Source of the DNA: Vibrio parahaemolyticus
GTDB lineage: Bacteria > Pseudomonadota > Gammaproteobacteria > Enterobacterales > Vibrionaceae
Direction of reading: 5' to 3'
NCBI RefSeq assembly: GCF_900460535.1
Contig: NZ_UHIL01000001.1
Location: 2,852,001 to 2,916,000, forward strand
Length of the DNA stretch: 64,000 nucleotides
Position numbers and translations under genes: made by a program. Positions 51,952 to 62,984 of this stretch are shown piece by piece (position 1 is the first letter of the stretch; each line of letters opens with the position of its first letter). The notes beneath the pieces were generated by a model. That model saw only the letters and a list, made by a program, of their open reading frames with translations. It ran no database searches and had not been told where the DNA came from.

Positions 51952-52683
51952 TTATTTGCGTGCCGCGATCATCAGTGCTTTCATCTCTGCCACAGACTTT
52001 TCTAGGCCATCAAACACTGCACGTCCAATGATAGAGTGACCAATGTTCAACTCGTAAATTTCTGGTAGCGCAGCAATTGGTGCCACGTTGTGGTAAGTCA
52101 GACCGTGGCCAGCATTCACAATAATACCAAGGTCATCAGCGTAGCTTGCACCCGCAGCAATCTTCTTCAACTCTGCTTGTTGCTCTTCTTCTGTTTCTGC
52201 ATCAGCGTAATGACCAGTATGAAGCTCGATAAATGGTGCACCACACTGCTTCGCCGCTTCAATTTGCTGACGATCCGCATCAATAAACAGAGAAACTTTA
52301 ATGCCCGCTTCCGTTAGCTTTTGCGTTGCCGCTTTTACTTTCTCAAGTTGGCCAACCACATCTAAGCCGCCTTCAGTAGTGAGCTCTTCACGCTTTTCTG
52401 GTACGAGACAAACAAACTCTGGCTTAGTTTTTAGTGCGATCTCAACCATTTCCTCAGTGACCGCCATTTCTAGATTCATACGTGTTTGAATCGTCTCACG
52501 TAGAATACGCACATCACGATCCAAAATATGGCGACGGTCTTCACGCAGGTGGATGGTAATGCCGTCCGCCCCAGCACGCTCTGCGATTTCCGCAGCGTGT
52601 ACAGGATCTGGGTATTTTGTACCACGCGCATTACGTAGAGTGGCAATATGGTCGATATTAACGCCTAAATAAATTGAGCTCAT
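51952..52683 (-). CDS. pdxJ: Pyridoxine 5'-phosphate synthase PdxJ
   Basis: Condenses 3-amino-2-oxopropyl phosphate with deoxyxylulose phosphate to give pyridoxine phosphate. The 243 residues have the motifs [16 protein letters not shown] (about residues 7-22), [12 protein letters not shown] (about 42-53) and [11 protein letters not shown] (about 213-223). The start ATG overlaps the recO stop (ATGA), and acpS follows by 13 bases. Confidence 0.97.
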   Translation of the reverse strand: MSSIYLGVNIDHIATLRNARGTKYPDPVHAAEIAERAGADGITIHLREDRRHILDRDVRILRETIQTRMNLEMAVTEEMVEIALKTKPEFVCLVPEKREELTTEGGLDVVGQLEKVKAATQKLTEAGIKVSLFIDADRQQIEAAKQCGAPFIELHTGHYADAETEEEQQAELKKIAAGASYADDLGIIVNAGHGLTYHNVAPIAALPEIYELNIGHSIIGRAVFDGLEKSVAEMKALMIAARK

Positions 52684-53411
52684 TTTCCATTACTCCGTGC
52701 TCTGGGTGTCTGAATAAACAATTCACGACTTTTTAAAGGTTTGCCGCCAAGATACGGCTTTAAGGCTATACGTGTAAAGCGTTTTGCCGCTTTTAGCTGC
52801 TCTTTAGTGACAAACCGCCGCTCACTGATTGCAATCAGCTCATTGCCCAGAAATGTTAGATTGTCCCGCCTTACCGATGCGATAAATCCCTTTTGTTCTC
52901 GGTAGCGGTACGTCATCTCAGGATCGACCGGCTCACCCGTGCCAGCACAGTGCAAAAAGTCGACGCCATACCCCATTGAAGAGAGCAAAGCCAACTCAAA
53001 ACGGCGTAATGCGGGTTCTGGGTTTTCACACTGAGCGAGCTCGGTTAAGGCATGCAGGTAATCATGAAACAGTGCAGGCATTGGGACTTCTGCCATTAGC
53101 ACTCGCCCAACGAGCTCGTTGACGTACATGGCTGAGTACAGGTTGATCCCAAACAAAGGTAAACCTAGGCTGATAGGCTCTGCTTGGCGCAACGTTTTCA
53201 TCGACCCTTTACCAGACCATTTAAGCAATAGAGGCGTAAAAGGTTGCAGTGCGCCTTTTAGATTGGAGCGTTTACTACGCGCGCCCTTGGCCATTAGCGT
53301 GATACGACCATACTCCTCGCTAAATACATCAAGGATTAAGCTCGATTCACTGTAAGGGCGTCGGTGCAGGACAAAGCAGCGTTGAAAACCTTCTGCGGAT
53401 AAGTTGCTCAT
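52680..53411 (-). CDS. recO: DNA repair protein RecO
   Basis: Loads RecA in the RecFOR pathway. The 243-residue protein has the N-terminal OB fold ([39 protein letters not shown]) and a helical C-terminal domain with two cysteines partly conserved. A terminator at 53453 lies between era and recO, so recO-pdxJ-acpS may be transcribed from their own promoter as well as by read-through. Confidence 0.94.
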   Translation of the reverse strand: MSNLSAEGFQRCFVLHRRPYSESSLILDVFSEEYGRITLMAKGARSKRSNLKGALQPFTPLLLKWSGKGSMKTLRQAEPISLGLPLFGINLYSAMYVNELVGRVLMAEVPMPALFHDYLHALTELAQCENPEPALRRFELALLSSMGYGVDFLHCAGTGEPVDPEMTYRYREQKGFIASVRRDNLTFLGNELIAISERRFVTKEQLKAAKRFTRIALKPYLGGKPLKSRELFIQTPRARSNGK

Positions 53412-53452
53412 CTAAATCTATGTGCCTAAAAATCTAATGCCAGAATAGTAAA

Positions 53453-53482
53453 AAATAAGGAGCCATGCGGCTCCTTATTTTA
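53453..53482 (-). terminator. Terminator after era
   Basis: AAAATAAGGAGCC and GGCTCCTTATTTT form a 13-bp stem with an ATGC loop, about 50 bases after the era stop. Confidence 0.88.
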
Positions 53483-53532
53483 ATCGATATTGGATTCTAC
53501 TTAATATTGAAACGAAGTGTTCTCGCCTCAAA

Positions 53533-54495
53533 TTATAGATCGTCGATGTAACCCAGTGAGCGTAGTGCACGTTCGTCATCTGCCCAACCAGACTTCACTT
53601 TCACCCAAGTCTCTAGATAAACTTTACGGCCGAACAACTCTTCCATATCTAGACGTGCTTCACGACCAATGGTTTTGATCTTCTCGCCGCCTTTACCAAT
53701 CACCATTTTCTTCTGACCATTACGTTCAACAAGAATCAAAGCATTGATATGGAAACCGTCGGTTTCTGGGTTGTAGTCGAAACGCTCAATCTCAACCGTT
53801 ACAGAATATGGCAGTTCATCACCAGTAAAGCGCATTAGCTTTTCACGTACGATTTCTGAAGCCATGAAACGCTGAGAGCGATCCGTTACGTATTCTTCAG
53901 GGAAGTGATGCGTCGCTTTCGGCAGGTGATTACGTACGTGCTTGCGCAATACATCAATGTTCTTACCTTGCTTCGCAGAGATTGGCACTACATCGACAAA
54001 GTCCATTTTTTTAGACATTTCAGCCATGTGTAGCATCACTTCATTACGATCTTGCACGTTATCGACTTTGTTAACACAAAGTACAACAGGGAAGTTCGAT
54101 TTCTGAAGCTTGGTCAACACCATCTCGTCGTCTTTCGTCCAATGGGTACCATCGACTAAGAAGAAAACTAGGTTCACGTCACTCAACGATGAGTTTGCTG
54201 CGCGGTTCATCAAACGGTTGATTGCACGTTTTTCTTCAATGTGAAGTCCTGGTGTATCAACGTAAATCGCTTGGTAATCGCCATCTGTGTCGACGCCCAT
54301 GATGCGGTGACGCGTCGTTTGTGGCTTACGTGACGTGATCGAAATCTTCTGACCTAGAATTTTATTCAGAAGCGTCGATTTACCCACGTTAGGACGACCA
54401 ACAATGGCAATGAAACCACAATGCTGGTTTTCCGGTGAGCTCACCTCACCATGTGATGCGAAAAACGCATCGATGTCGAATTCGTTATCAGCCAT
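53533..54495 (-). CDS. era: GTPase Era
   Basis: Ribosome-associated GTPase for 16S rRNA and 30S maturation. The 320 residues have the G1 motif GRPNVGKST (about 32-40), DTPGLH (about 79-84), NKVD (about 144-147), and a C-terminal type II KH domain ([17 protein letters not shown]). Its first 8 bases overlap rnc, so the two are coupled as in E. coli. Confidence 0.97.
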   Translation of the reverse strand: MADNEFDIDAFFASHGEVSSPENQHCGFIAIVGRPNVGKSTLLNKILGQKISITSRKPQTTRHRIMGVDTDGDYQAIYVDTPGLHIEEKRAINRLMNRAANSSLSDVNLVFFLVDGTHWTKDDEMVLTKLQKSNFPVVLCVNKVDNVQDRNEVMLHMAEMSKKMDFVDVVPISAKQGKNIDVLRKHVRNHLPKATHHFPEEYVTDRSQRFMASEIVREKLMRFTGDELPYSVTVEIERFDYNPETDGFHINALILVERNGQKKMVIGKGGEKIKTIGREARLDMEELFGRKVYLETWVKVKSGWADDERALRSLGYIDDL

Positions 54496-55165
54496 TAGTT
54501 AATTGCTCTAGTGCTGTTTCTGCTGCCGCCTGTTCTGCCTTGCGGCGGCTGGTGCCTTTACCGATTACAGGCTTATCCACACCTGCTACTTCGCACTCAA
54601 CCGTAAACTCTTGGTTGTGCGCTTCACCTTTAATATTAGTCACTGTGTAGACAGGCAGCGGTTTTCTTCTGCCTTGCAGGAACTCTTGTAGGCGAGTTTT
54701 TGGGTCTTTTTGTGATACGCCAGGTTTGATGGCTTCAAGACGCGAGTTGTACCAACTCAGAACAATACTGCGTACTTTCTCAATATCACTATCTAGGTAA
54801 ATCGCACCAATAATGGCTTCTACCGCATCGGCTAGAATAGAGTCTCGGCGGAAACCGCCACTCTTCAATTCACCTGGACCTAATTTTAAATAATCTCCTA
54901 GATCGAATTCACGACCCAGTTCCGCCAATGTGTGTCCACGTACCAGAGTAGCGCGCATACGGCTCATGTCACCCTCGTTCACTTTCGGAAAACGATGGTA
55001 CAGATCATCAGCGATGACAAAACTTAAAATTGAATCGCCCAGAAACTCAAGACGTTCATTGTGCTTGCTGTTGGCGCTGCGGTGAGTCAGCGCCAAGTTG
55101 ATAAGCCCAGCATCCTTAAATTGGTAGCCGAGCTTTCTCTCTAGTTTATCAATTGGAGAATTCAT
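54488..55165 (-). CDS. rnc: Ribonuclease III
   Basis: Double-strand-specific endoribonuclease for rRNA and mRNA processing. The 225-residue product has the signature [16 protein letters not shown] (about residues 38-53) with acidic catalytic residues and a C-terminal double-stranded RNA-binding domain ([13 protein letters not shown], ending [14 protein letters not shown]). It is between lepB (20-bp gap) and era (8-bp overlap). Confidence 0.98.
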   Translation of the reverse strand: MNSPIDKLERKLGYQFKDAGLINLALTHRSANSKHNERLEFLGDSILSFVIADDLYHRFPKVNEGDMSRMRATLVRGHTLAELGREFDLGDYLKLGPGELKSGGFRRDSILADAVEAIIGAIYLDSDIEKVRSIVLSWYNSRLEAIKPGVSQKDPKTRLQEFLQGRRKPLPVYTVTNIKGEAHNQEFTVECEVAGVDKPVIGKGTSRRKAEQAAAETALEQLTNG

Positions 55166-55185
55166 ACTCTCTCGATATTAAATAG

Positions 55186-56085
55186 TTAGTGAATACCACC
55201 GATGCGGTTGAAACGCACACCAGTTGGGATCCATGAAGGTAGAACGCTATCTGCGCCACGATCAAACTCAAAGCTGATCCAAATGGCAACAGCTTTGCCG
55301 ACAAGGTTAGCTTCAGGAACAAAGCCCCAGTAACGGCTGTCTGCACTGTTGTCACGGTTATCACCCATCACAAAGTACTGACCTTGAGGTACCACCCATT
55401 CAGTTGTACCGCTACGTGGGAAGTATTGCTCCACACGGTTACGTACAAGTGGGTTAACCAAAATATTGTGCTCAACGTTACCCAATTTCTCATCCAGTTG
55501 GATCATTGGGATACCGTTTGATTTGAATTGACTCTCTTCTACATTACTCAGCTTAACTGGCTTACAGCTGGATTCGCCTTGGCTTTGAATGCACAACTGC
55601 TTATCACCAGAATAACGAACAATGTCACCCGGCAAACCAACGACACGTTTGATGTAATCAACGCTTGGTTGAGGTGGGTATTTAAAGACAACAATATCAC
55701 CACGTTCAGGCTTACCAGTTTCCACTAGCTGAGTACGCCATACTGGGTCTTTTAGACCGTACGCGTACTTCTCAACTAAAATGAAATCACCAACCAGCAA
55801 GGTGGGCATCATTGAGCCTGACGGGATTTGAAACGGTTCATAGATAAAAGAACGTAATACTAAGACGAAAGCGATAACAGGGAAAATAGACACACTGTTT
55901 TCAATCCACCATGGCTGGCGATCCACTTTCTGTAGAGTGACCGCATCCAAACCATTTGTAGTTTGCGCTTGAATCTCCGCTACTTTCGCTTGACGTTTTT
56001 TTGCAAACACCAGCTTTTCCAGTAGCCAAACTACACCCGTTACCAAGGTGACGATAACCAGCATCAGTGAGAATGTATTCGCCAT
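55186..56085 (-). CDS. lepB: Signal peptidase I
   Basis: Cleaves signal peptides from exported preproteins on the periplasmic side. The 299 residues have two N-terminal membrane helices (about 4-22 and 62-82), the nucleophile Ser in PSGSMMPTLLVGDFILVEKY (about 91-110), the general base Lys in DYIKRVVGLPGD (about 142-153) and the GDNRDNSADSR box (about 246-256). It lies 103 bases after lepA, with a hairpin in between. Confidence 0.97.
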   Translation of the reverse strand: MANTFSLMLVIVTLVTGVVWLLEKLVFAKKRQAKVAEIQAQTTNGLDAVTLQKVDRQPWWIENSVSIFPVIAFVLVLRSFIYEPFQIPSGSMMPTLLVGDFILVEKYAYGLKDPVWRTQLVETGKPERGDIVVFKYPPQPSVDYIKRVVGLPGDIVRYSGDKQLCIQSQGESSCKPVKLSNVEESQFKSNGIPMIQLDEKLGNVEHNILVNPLVRNRVEQYFPRSGTTEWVVPQGQYFVMGDNRDNSADSRYWGFVPEANLVGKAVAIWISFEFDRGADSVLPSWIPTGVRFNRIGGIH

Positions 56086-56100
56086 TAAATTCCCTTATCT

Positions 56101-56138
56101 AAAAATACGAAAGTGAAAGAGCCTAAACCCTTTCACTT
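56101..56138 (-). terminator. Hairpin between lepA and lepB
   Basis: AAGTGAAAG and CTTTCACTT form a 9-bp stem with a 10-base loop followed on the minus strand by TCGTATTTTT. It may be a partial terminator that adjusts lepB expression relative to lepA. Confidence 0.5.
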
Positions 56139-56188
56139 ATTTAAGTTCTAACGTCTTATGACCAACAATAGCGGGACAAAGTTCAACT

Positions 56189-57982
56189 CTAATCTTTGCC
56201 GACGTGAAGAATTGCTAGGAACGCTTCTTGAGGCAGTTCAACGTTACCGATCTGCTTCATACGTTTCTTACCTTCTTTCTGTTTCTTCAGAAGTTTCTTC
56301 TTACGACTCACGTCACCACCGTAACATTTTGCGATTACGTTTTTACGTAGCTGCTTAACGGTAGAACGCGCAATGATGTGGTTACCAATAGCCGCTTGAA
56401 TCGCGATATCGAACATCTGACGAGGGATAAATTCTTTCATCTTCTCAACCAGCTGACGACCACGAGTCTGAGACTGATCTTTGTGCGTGATAAGCGCAAG
56501 TGCATCCACTTTGTCGCCGTTCAATAGTACGTCGACGCGTACCATGTTTGACGCTTCAAAGCGTTGGAAGTTGTAATCCAGAGATGCGTAACCACGTGAC
56601 GTAGACTTCAGACGGTCGAAGAAATCGAGTACTACTTCTGCCATTGGAATATCGTAAGTTACTGCCACTTGGTTACCGTGGTAAACCATATCAACTTGGA
56701 GACCACGCTTCTCCACACACAGTGTGATCACGTTACCTAGGTAATCTGCTGGTACCAAGATATTACAACGTGCAATCGGCTCACGAATCTCTTCGATGTC
56801 GTTAATAGCAGGTAGCTTCGCTGGGCTATCAACGTACAGTAGCTCACCATCCGTTTTCTCAACTTCGTAAACTACCGTTGGCGCTGTGGTAATCAGGTCG
56901 AGATCGTATTCACGCTCTAGACGCTCTTGGATAATTTCCATGTGCAGCATGCCAAGGAAACCACAACGGAAACCAAAACCAAGCGCTGCTGAGTTTTCTG
57001 GTTCGTAGAATAGCGATGCATCGTTTAGGCTCAATTTACCCAGTGCGTCACGGAAGTTTTCGTAATCGTCAGATGATACAGGGAACAGACCCGCGTATAC
57101 CTGAGGTTTCACTTTCTTAAAGCCAGGGAGTGGCTTGTCGCTGCCGTTTTTCGCTAACGTTAGCGTATCACCTACTGGTGCGCCTAGGATGTCTTTGATA
57201 CCACAAACAACCCAACCTACTTCGCCAGTATTTAGAACATCAGTATCCACTTGCTTAGGTGTAAAGATACCCAAACGGTCTACACCCCAAGCTTGGCCTG
57301 TGCTCATTACTTTGATTTTGTCGTTCTTCTTCAGTGAACCGTTTTTGATTCGTACCAAAGATACTACGCCAAGATAGTTATCAAACCATGAGTCGATGAT
57401 CAGCGCTTGTAGTGGCGCATCAGGATCACCTTCTGGTGCTGGAATTGCTGATACGATGTTTTCTAGAACGTCCTCAACACCCAGACCTGTCTTCGCAGAA
57501 CAGCGTGTTGCGTCCATCGCATCAATACCAACGATTTCTTCAATTTCTTCAGCTACACGTTCAGGATCAGCGGCTGGCAAGTCGATCTTGTTTAGGATTG
57601 GCACTACTTCCAGATCCATTTCGATCGCGGTGTAACAGTTAGCAAGTGTTTGCGCTTCTACACCCTGACCAGCATCAACAACCAATAGCGCGCCTTCACA
57701 AGCCGCTAGAGAACGTGATACTTCGTATGCAAAGTCTACGTGTCCCGGAGTATCGATGAAGTTCAGCTGATAAGTTTCACCGTCTTTAGCGGTGTAGTTT
57801 AGCGTCACACTCTGAGATTTAATGGTGATACCACGCTCACGTTCAAGATCCATAGAATCCAGAACCTGTGCGGCCATTTCACGATCGCTTAATCCTCCAC
57901 AAACTTGGATTAGACGGTCTGATAGGGTCGACTTACCATGGTCGATGTGGGCGATAATCGAAAAGTTACGAATGTGCTTCAT
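56189..57982 (-). CDS. lepA: Elongation factor 4 (LepA)
   Basis: Translation GTPase that acts on stalled or initiating ribosomes. The 597-residue protein has the GTPase P-loop AHIDHGKST (about residues 10-18), DTPGHVDF (about 77-84), NKIDLP (about 131-136), EF-G-like domains and the C-terminal domain unique to LepA ([21 protein letters not shown]). It is the first gene of lepA-lepB, 127 bases after rseC. Confidence 0.98.
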   Translation of the reverse strand: MKHIRNFSIIAHIDHGKSTLSDRLIQVCGGLSDREMAAQVLDSMDLERERGITIKSQSVTLNYTAKDGETYQLNFIDTPGHVDFAYEVSRSLAACEGALLVVDAGQGVEAQTLANCYTAIEMDLEVVPILNKIDLPAADPERVAEEIEEIVGIDAMDATRCSAKTGLGVEDVLENIVSAIPAPEGDPDAPLQALIIDSWFDNYLGVVSLVRIKNGSLKKNDKIKVMSTGQAWGVDRLGIFTPKQVDTDVLNTGEVGWVVCGIKDILGAPVGDTLTLAKNGSDKPLPGFKKVKPQVYAGLFPVSSDDYENFRDALGKLSLNDASLFYEPENSAALGFGFRCGFLGMLHMEIIQERLEREYDLDLITTAPTVVYEVEKTDGELLYVDSPAKLPAINDIEEIREPIARCNILVPADYLGNVITLCVEKRGLQVDMVYHGNQVAVTYDIPMAEVVLDFFDRLKSTSRGYASLDYNFQRFEASNMVRVDVLLNGDKVDALALITHKDQSQTRGRQLVEKMKEFIPRQMFDIAIQAAIGNHIIARSTVKQLRKNVIAKCYGGDVSRKKKLLKKQKEGKKRMKQIGNVELPQEAFLAILHVGKD

Positions 57983-58109
57983 AGATTTAGGGTGACTAAC
58001 TCTTTACAAATTGGGACAGTAAGAAAGCCATCATTTGACGGCATTTCAATCAAGTTGGCAGATTCTACCGAATTTCGTTAACGGGCGCACCTAATTTAAA
58101 GTGTAGAGC

Positions 58110-58580
58110 TTATTGGATAGGTTCACCGAGAACTCGAATGAGGGTGACTTGGCGTTTTGACTCATCTTCAAGCGGTTTTGATAGGCGTTTTGCGAACCAC
58201 ATACCACCGCCTGCAAATAGCATGGATGCGAGAATAACAATGCCTTCTCCACCAGCGGTCAGAGGAGTCAGTAAGAAATGACCAACCATAGCACCAAGAA
58301 TCAAACCAAATAAAGGCAGTAGATACACCGCCATGGCTGACTTGATAAGGCTGGATTCAGGAAAGCCGATTTCCACGACTTGACCGACTTGCACGTTTTT
58401 TTCTGTGCGCAGATGCCACGACAGGCTCTTATTACCTATCGCTTTAGTGACAACACCTGTGCCACAACTTTTTTGCGAGGAGCAGCTGCTGCAACTCGTT
58501 TGCTGCTCGCAGCTTAAATCTATCTCGTACTGCTTACCGTGACGCTCTACTCCGGTCACGGTAGCTAACGCAGTCATCAT
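58110..58580 (-). CDS. rseC: Sigma-E regulatory/redox-associated membrane protein RseC
   Basis: Inner-membrane protein of the sigma-E operon; also linked to iron-sulfur reduction of SoxR in E. coli. The 156 residues have a cysteine-rich N-terminal cytoplasmic part (CEQQTSCSSCSSQKSCGTG, about residues 24-42) and two membrane helices (about 81-101 and 112-130). The start overlaps the rseB stop by one base. Confidence 0.93.
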   Translation of the reverse strand: MMTALATVTGVERHGKQYEIDLSCEQQTSCSSCSSQKSCGTGVVTKAIGNKSLSWHLRTEKNVQVGQVVEIGFPESSLIKSAMAVYLLPLFGLILGAMVGHFLLTPLTAGGEGIVILASMLFAGGGMWFAKRLSKPLEDESKRQVTLIRVLGEPIQ

Positions 58581-59542
58581 TATTGCTTACTCTTTGTTAC
58601 ATTAAATGTGACAGATTGAGCAATGCGCTGCGCCGTAGCTGGCGGAATATCTCCGACCACAGAGATTTCATAATCACCATTCACAAAACTGTGTAAGGTT
58701 CTACGGCCTTGACGAACCAGTTGTCCTTTTAATGAATGCTCATCTTTGTTTGCTACGTAAACAGAGAAGTTGAACAAGCCATCAGAATACAACTGACTTT
58801 CTACCATTTGGTCTGTTGATGCCATACGGTAGCGGTTGAGATCGTTTGGATGAAAACCGTCTGGAGTCCAGCCCACAGTCCAATTGCTCGTGCCAATTTC
58901 ACCTTTCGGCATTGTAAGCACAGCAGGAAGTTGAACGTCTTCAAGGCCGCTCATCAACTCTGCAATTTTAGGGTTTACTGTGTAAGAGATCGTGCGGTAT
59001 TGCTCTAGCATCTCGCCATCACGATCGACAAGATCGGCGCGAAGTGGCAATTTGCTCTTTTCGTCAATCCAAAGGACATAGGAATAACGTAGTCCGTCTT
59101 TCGGCACAATACGCAATACCTGAGTTGGAACACCGGCTTCACGCGCACGCCCTACTTGAACGTAGTCGTAATACAGGTTTAGCTCGTCGATATTGGTGTT
59201 GAGCATCGGTATCGTTGGTGCAACCATTTTGCCTGATTCGATAGTGAACGGTTCCACGCCAGTTTCGATATAACTCACTTCTGTTCCGCGACGAATCACC
59301 TCACGTACAGGTCCACTTAAATAAACAAGATGAGCGTACTGATCTTCGCCGTGTGTCGCGTGACGATACAGCAAAGGCTCAATGCTGTTCTTTTTGATAA
59401 GGATGTAAGAAAGTTCGTAACTTAAATTCTTACTCGCCTCGCTCATTTGATGCAATAAAGCCTCCGCCGGCTTATCACCAGCAAAGGCTTGCGAAGACAT
59501 CATACTGAACAGAGCGCAAGCGCTGATCAGAAATTTTTTCAT
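58580..59542 (-). CDS. rseB: Sigma-E regulator RseB
   Basis: Periplasmic protein that binds RseA and protects it from DegS; it senses lipopolysaccharide intermediates. The 320-residue product has a signal peptide with cleavage after AFA (about residue 22) and the MucB/RseB fold (ALLHQMSEASKNLSYELSYI; GTEVSYIETG). Its start overlaps the end of rseA by four bases (ATGA). Confidence 0.95.
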   Translation of the reverse strand: MKKFLISACALFSMMSSQAFAGDKPAEALLHQMSEASKNLSYELSYILIKKNSIEPLLYRHATHGEDQYAHLVYLSGPVREVIRRGTEVSYIETGVEPFTIESGKMVAPTIPMLNTNIDELNLYYDYVQVGRAREAGVPTQVLRIVPKDGLRYSYVLWIDEKSKLPLRADLVDRDGEMLEQYRTISYTVNPKIAELMSGLEDVQLPAVLTMPKGEIGTSNWTVGWTPDGFHPNDLNRYRMASTDQMVESQLYSDGLFNFSVYVANKDEHSLKGQLVRQGRRTLHSFVNGDYEISVVGDIPPATAQRIAQSVTFNVTKSKQ

Positions 59543-60165
59543 TCACTATCCGGAGTCAGATGCGCATCTTGCTGAGATGCGTCACTGTTAATTCTTAACT
59601 GCAATTCGTAGTCACGCAGCATAGCATGAACGCGTTTACGTTGCTCCTGCATATTTGCCTCACCCACTGAGCGCTCTACGGACTCACGAGTTAAGCTCAC
59701 AGGTTCAGCACTGCCTGCAAACGGAACGGTTTGCAAAACTGGTAACTGTTCAGCTTGTGGCGACATTGGATCGCTACCACCGTATTGCTGCACACCTAAG
59801 ATAACGACTAGCGACACACATGCAGCAACAGCGACTTGCCCAAACTGAGTTAACCACGCTGGCAACTGACGTTTGGCTTTTTGCGGTTCTGGTTGCGACT
59901 CTTTAGGCGCATCAGCGATTGAAATGACATTGGCACTGCGCGAATCGATCGCTCGATGCACAGGTTCATCTTCTAACGCTAACGCTACGCTTTCAGCAAT
60001 ATTCCACTCAGGTTTTGCTGGCGCCTCGCCTCGCATAACATCACCAATTAGGTGATAGTTCTGCCAAGCTTCACGGCTCTCTTGGTCTTGCTCTAACTCT
60101 TGAATTAAAGCCTTATCGACCAATTCTCCATCCATGAGAGCTGAAAGTTGTTCTTTGTCAGCCAT
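59539..60165 (-). CDS. rseA: Anti-sigma-E factor RseA
   Basis: Single-pass membrane protein that holds RpoE inactive until cleaved by DegS and RseP. I chose ATG 60165 (MADKEQLSALMDGE, 208 residues) because GGTGA precedes it; an ATG at 60177 would add MVKT. The cytoplasmic anti-sigma domain is residues 1-70, the transmembrane segment about 112-129 (VAVAACVSLVVILGV), and the periplasmic domain follows. It lies 26 bases after rpoE. Confidence 0.95.
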   Translation of the reverse strand: MADKEQLSALMDGELVDKALIQELEQDQESREAWQNYHLIGDVMRGEAPAKPEWNIAESVALALEDEPVHRAIDSRSANVISIADAPKESQPEPQKAKRQLPAWLTQFGQVAVAACVSLVVILGVQQYGGSDPMSPQAEQLPVLQTVPFAGSAEPVSLTRESVERSVGEANMQEQRKRVHAMLRDYELQLRINSDASQQDAHLTPDSE

Positions 60166-60191
60166 TGTTTTCACCATAGTTATTACTTGTA

Positions 60192-60770
60192 CTAGCGCTG
60201 TAAAAGAGGTCTGATTTTCTTTTCCACCGCTTCACGAGCACGGAAGATACGTGAACGTACCGTTCCTACCGGGCAATCCATTACTTCAGCAATTTCTTCA
60301 TAACTTAAGCCATCGAGCTCTCGCAATGTCATTGCTGTCTTTAAATCTTCAGGTAAAGCTTCGATTGCACTGAACACTACCCGTTGCAATTCTTTGGACA
60401 ACGTTAAGTTCTCAGGGTTCGAAATTTCTTTAAGTGCACTACCTGTTTCGTAAAATTCAGCTTCTTCAGCATCAACATCTGTCGCTGGGGGTCTGCGCCC
60501 TTGAGCCACAATGTGATTTTTCGCAGTATTCACTGCAATGCGATACAGCCACGTATAAAACGCACTTTCCCCGCGAAAGCTAGGGATAGCTCGGTAAGCT
60601 TTGATAAAGGCTTCTTGTGCTACATCTGGTACATCGCCAGGATTACTAACGTATCTGGAAATAAGATTACACACCTTGTTCTGATACTTTGTTACCAGCA
60701 GGTTGAATGCTTGCTTATCACCATTCTGAACTCGCTCAATCAATACTTGATCGGTCAGCTGCTCGTTCAT
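60192..60770 (-). CDS. rpoE: Envelope-stress sigma factor RpoE (sigma-24)
   Basis: ECF sigma factor for genes of outer-membrane protein and LPS maintenance. The 192 residues match E. coli RpoE in length, with region 2 (NLLVTKYQNKVCNLISRYV; DVAQEAFIKAYRAIPSFRGESAFYTWLYRIAVN) and region 4 (LRELDGLSYEEIAEVMDCPVGTVRSRIFRARE). First gene of rpoE-rseA-rseB-rseC; divergent from nadB as in E. coli. A sigma-E type promoter is at 60871-60899. Confidence 0.98.
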   Translation of the reverse strand: MNEQLTDQVLIERVQNGDKQAFNLLVTKYQNKVCNLISRYVSNPGDVPDVAQEAFIKAYRAIPSFRGESAFYTWLYRIAVNTAKNHIVAQGRRPPATDVDAEEAEFYETGSALKEISNPENLTLSKELQRVVFSAIEALPEDLKTAMTLRELDGLSYEEIAEVMDCPVGTVRSRIFRAREAVEKKIRPLLQR

Positions 60771-60870
60771 TCGAGCGGATACTCCTATTTGTTATGCCCC
60801 TACTCTTCTCAGATATGGGTACTAATTATGCAAAACGTAGTATTGACACCACTGCTTACTTGAGCACTAT

Positions 60871-60899
60871 TGTGACTCCAATGTGAATGAGAAAGTTCC
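60871..60899 (-). promoter_or_regulatory. Possible sigma-E autoregulated promoter of rpoE
   Basis: On the minus strand, GGAACTT (the sigma-E -35 consensus) is followed by 16 bases and GTCACA, a partial match to the -10 element (TCTGA/GTCTAA type). The start would lie about 95 bases before the rpoE ATG. The -35 is strong, the -10 is weak. The rest of the 573-bp rpoE-nadB gap holds no clear gene. Confidence 0.5.
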
Positions 60900-61303
60900 A
60901 TGGTTTCTCAAGTTTTTTGTCATTGTTTTTTCACAGTGTGATGTCATGCGCCAAATCCCATGCACTGCCTGACTTATGTCTAATTTGACAAGCGAGCATA
61001 TTAAAGGGAAATGGGTATAATGGATGATCTCTGTCCCAGATTGTGCTGGGTAGAAACTAGAAAAGCAATGAGATTGACAAACTATTACTTTTCATTTGCA
61101 TGGCTATTGGCTGTCTGAATAACGCGTTTTCAACCAAAACTCAGAAAACAACCGTGTGTCATTAGGCCTCAATGACCTAAGCATGCAAAAAGAAGAGTGG
61201 CTCAAGTCACCAGAGTAACTGTGATTTAGATAAGTCTCCCAACTTAGCCCTTAGTGACGGATGTCACGCATATGGAATGCACATGGTGTGCAAATAATAC
61301 ACA

Positions 61304-61320
61304 AGGTAACGTTGTTACCT
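61304..61320. promoter_or_regulatory. 17-bp palindrome upstream of nadB
   Basis: AGGTAAC-GTT-GTTACCT is a perfect 7+7 inverted repeat whose end is 23 bases before the nadB start. It could be an operator for a NAD-related repressor or a small leader hairpin. No known factor is assigned. Confidence 0.45.
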
Positions 61321-61343
61321 TAGCTTGGGATTATAAAAGTTAT

Positions 61344-62966
61344 ATGAACACAAATCGTGAACATGAATGTGATGTGTTAGTGGTAGGGAGTGGCGCTGCG
61401 GGCTTGTCGTTGGCTTTACGTGTCGCAAACCACTGTAAAGTAATGGTACTCAGCAAAGGACCGCGCAGCGAAGGGGCAACTTACTACGCTCAAGGCGGTA
61501 TCGCCGCTGTGTTCGATGAATCCGACACCATTGAGTCGCACGTTGAAGATACCCAAATTGCCGGGGATGGTATCTGCGACGAAGAGACCGTGAGATTCAT
61601 TGCAGAACACTCAAAAGAATGTGTGCAATGGCTGATTGACGGCGGTGTACCGTTTGACCGTGAAGACGATGATTCTGACGATGAACCTCGTTACCACCTA
61701 ACCCGCGAAGGTGGCCACAGCCGCCGCCGTATTCTGCACGCCGCAGACGCAACCGGTATGGCAATGCAAACCTCATTGCAGGACAACGCCCACAACCATC
61801 CCAATATTCATGTTCTTGAACGCCACAACGCTCTGGACTTGATCACTGAAGATAAAATCGGTGGTGATAAAAACAAAGTCATCGGTGCCTATATCTGGAA
61901 CCGAAACGAAGAGCACGTAGAAACCGTGCGCGCCAAATTTGTGGTTCTAGCGACAGGTGGCGCGTCAAAGGTTTATCAATACACCTCTAACCCTGATGTC
62001 TCATCGGGTGATGGTATTGCTATCGCGTGGCGAGCTGGCTGTCGAGTGGCGAACTTAGAGTTCAACCAGTTCCACCCAACTTGCCTTTACCACCCTGAAG
62101 CTCGCAACTTCTTGCTGACCGAGGCCCTTCGTGGTGAAGGCGCTTACCTTCGTCGCCCAGACGGCACTCGCTTTATGCCAGATTTTGATGAGCGTAAAGA
62201 ACTCGCCCCCCGCGATGTTGTCGCTCGTGCCATCGACTTCGAAATGAAACGCTTGGGTGCAGACTGCATGTATCTCGACATCAGTCATAAACCAGCGGAC
62301 TTTATCACCAAGCACTTCCCCACCATTTACTCGCGCTTGATGGACTTGGGCATTGATATGACCAAAGAGCCTATTCCAATCGTACCAGCTGCGCACTATA
62401 CCTGTGGCGGCGTGATGGTGGATCAAAACGGTCATACGGATTTGAAAAATCTATACGCGATTGGCGAAGTGAGCTACACCGGCTTGCATGGTGCTAACCG
62501 TATGGCATCGAACTCACTGTTGGAATGTGTGGTTTATGCGTGGTCTGCTGCAAAAGATATTCTGAAACATCACACCAGCATTGAGCTGCCTTCACGTGTT
62601 CCATGTTGGGATGAAAGCCAAGTCACCAACAGCGATGAAGAAGTTATTATTCAACACAACTGGCACGAACTTCGCCTGTTCATGTGGGACTACATGGGCA
62701 TTGTGCGTACCGATAAGCGCTTAGAGCGTGCATTGCGCCGCATTCAACTGCTACAACAAGAAACGCATGAGTACTACAGTAACTTCCGCGTATCTAATAA
62801 CTTGTTGGAACTGCGTAATCTACTGCAAGTTGCAGAGCTTATGGTTCGCTGTGCGATGCAGCGTAAAGAGAGCCGAGGCCTGCACTACACGCTTGATTAC
62901 CCAAATCAACTGGAAAACAGCGGCCCGACAATTCTGGTACCAGCAAAACAGTTAACCGATAAATAA
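61344..62966 (+). CDS. nadB: L-aspartate oxidase
   Basis: FAD enzyme that oxidises L-aspartate to iminoaspartate, the first step of de novo NAD synthesis; the product is used by NadA. The ATG at 61344 ([22 protein letters not shown]) gives 540 residues, matching E. coli NadB in length and N-terminus; the frame is open another 30 codons upstream, but those residues look non-native and include the palindrome. The FAD loop GSGAAGLS is at about residues 15-22, and YAQGGIAAV (about 46-54) and [13 protein letters not shown] (about 382-394) are family motifs. Confidence 0.95.
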   Translation: MNTNREHECDVLVVGSGAAGLSLALRVANHCKVMVLSKGPRSEGATYYAQGGIAAVFDESDTIESHVEDTQIAGDGICDEETVRFIAEHSKECVQWLIDGGVPFDREDDDSDDEPRYHLTREGGHSRRRILHAADATGMAMQTSLQDNAHNHPNIHVLERHNALDLITEDKIGGDKNKVIGAYIWNRNEEHVETVRAKFVVLATGGASKVYQYTSNPDVSSGDGIAIAWRAGCRVANLEFNQFHPTCLYHPEARNFLLTEALRGEGAYLRRPDGTRFMPDFDERKELAPRDVVARAIDFEMKRLGADCMYLDISHKPADFITKHFPTIYSRLMDLGIDMTKEPIPIVPAAHYTCGGVMVDQNGHTDLKNLYAIGEVSYTGLHGANRMASNSLLECVVYAWSAAKDILKHHTSIELPSRVPCWDESQVTNSDEEVIIQHNWHELRLFMWDYMGIVRTDKRLERALRRIQLLQQETHEYYSNFRVSNNLLELRNLLQVAELMVRCAMQRKESRGLHYTLDYPNQLENSGPTILVPAKQLTDK

Positions 62967-62984
62967 TATCGAATCTAACGCTTA

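Noticed and set aside
61254..61343. N-terminal extension of NadB by 30 residues
   Set aside because: The extension has no similarity to NadB proteins and covers a palindrome; the start at 61344 gives the standard N-terminus.
62055..62435. 126-residue minus-strand frame inside nadB
   Set aside because: Antisense shadow in the conserved FAD-dependent enzyme; no independent evidence.
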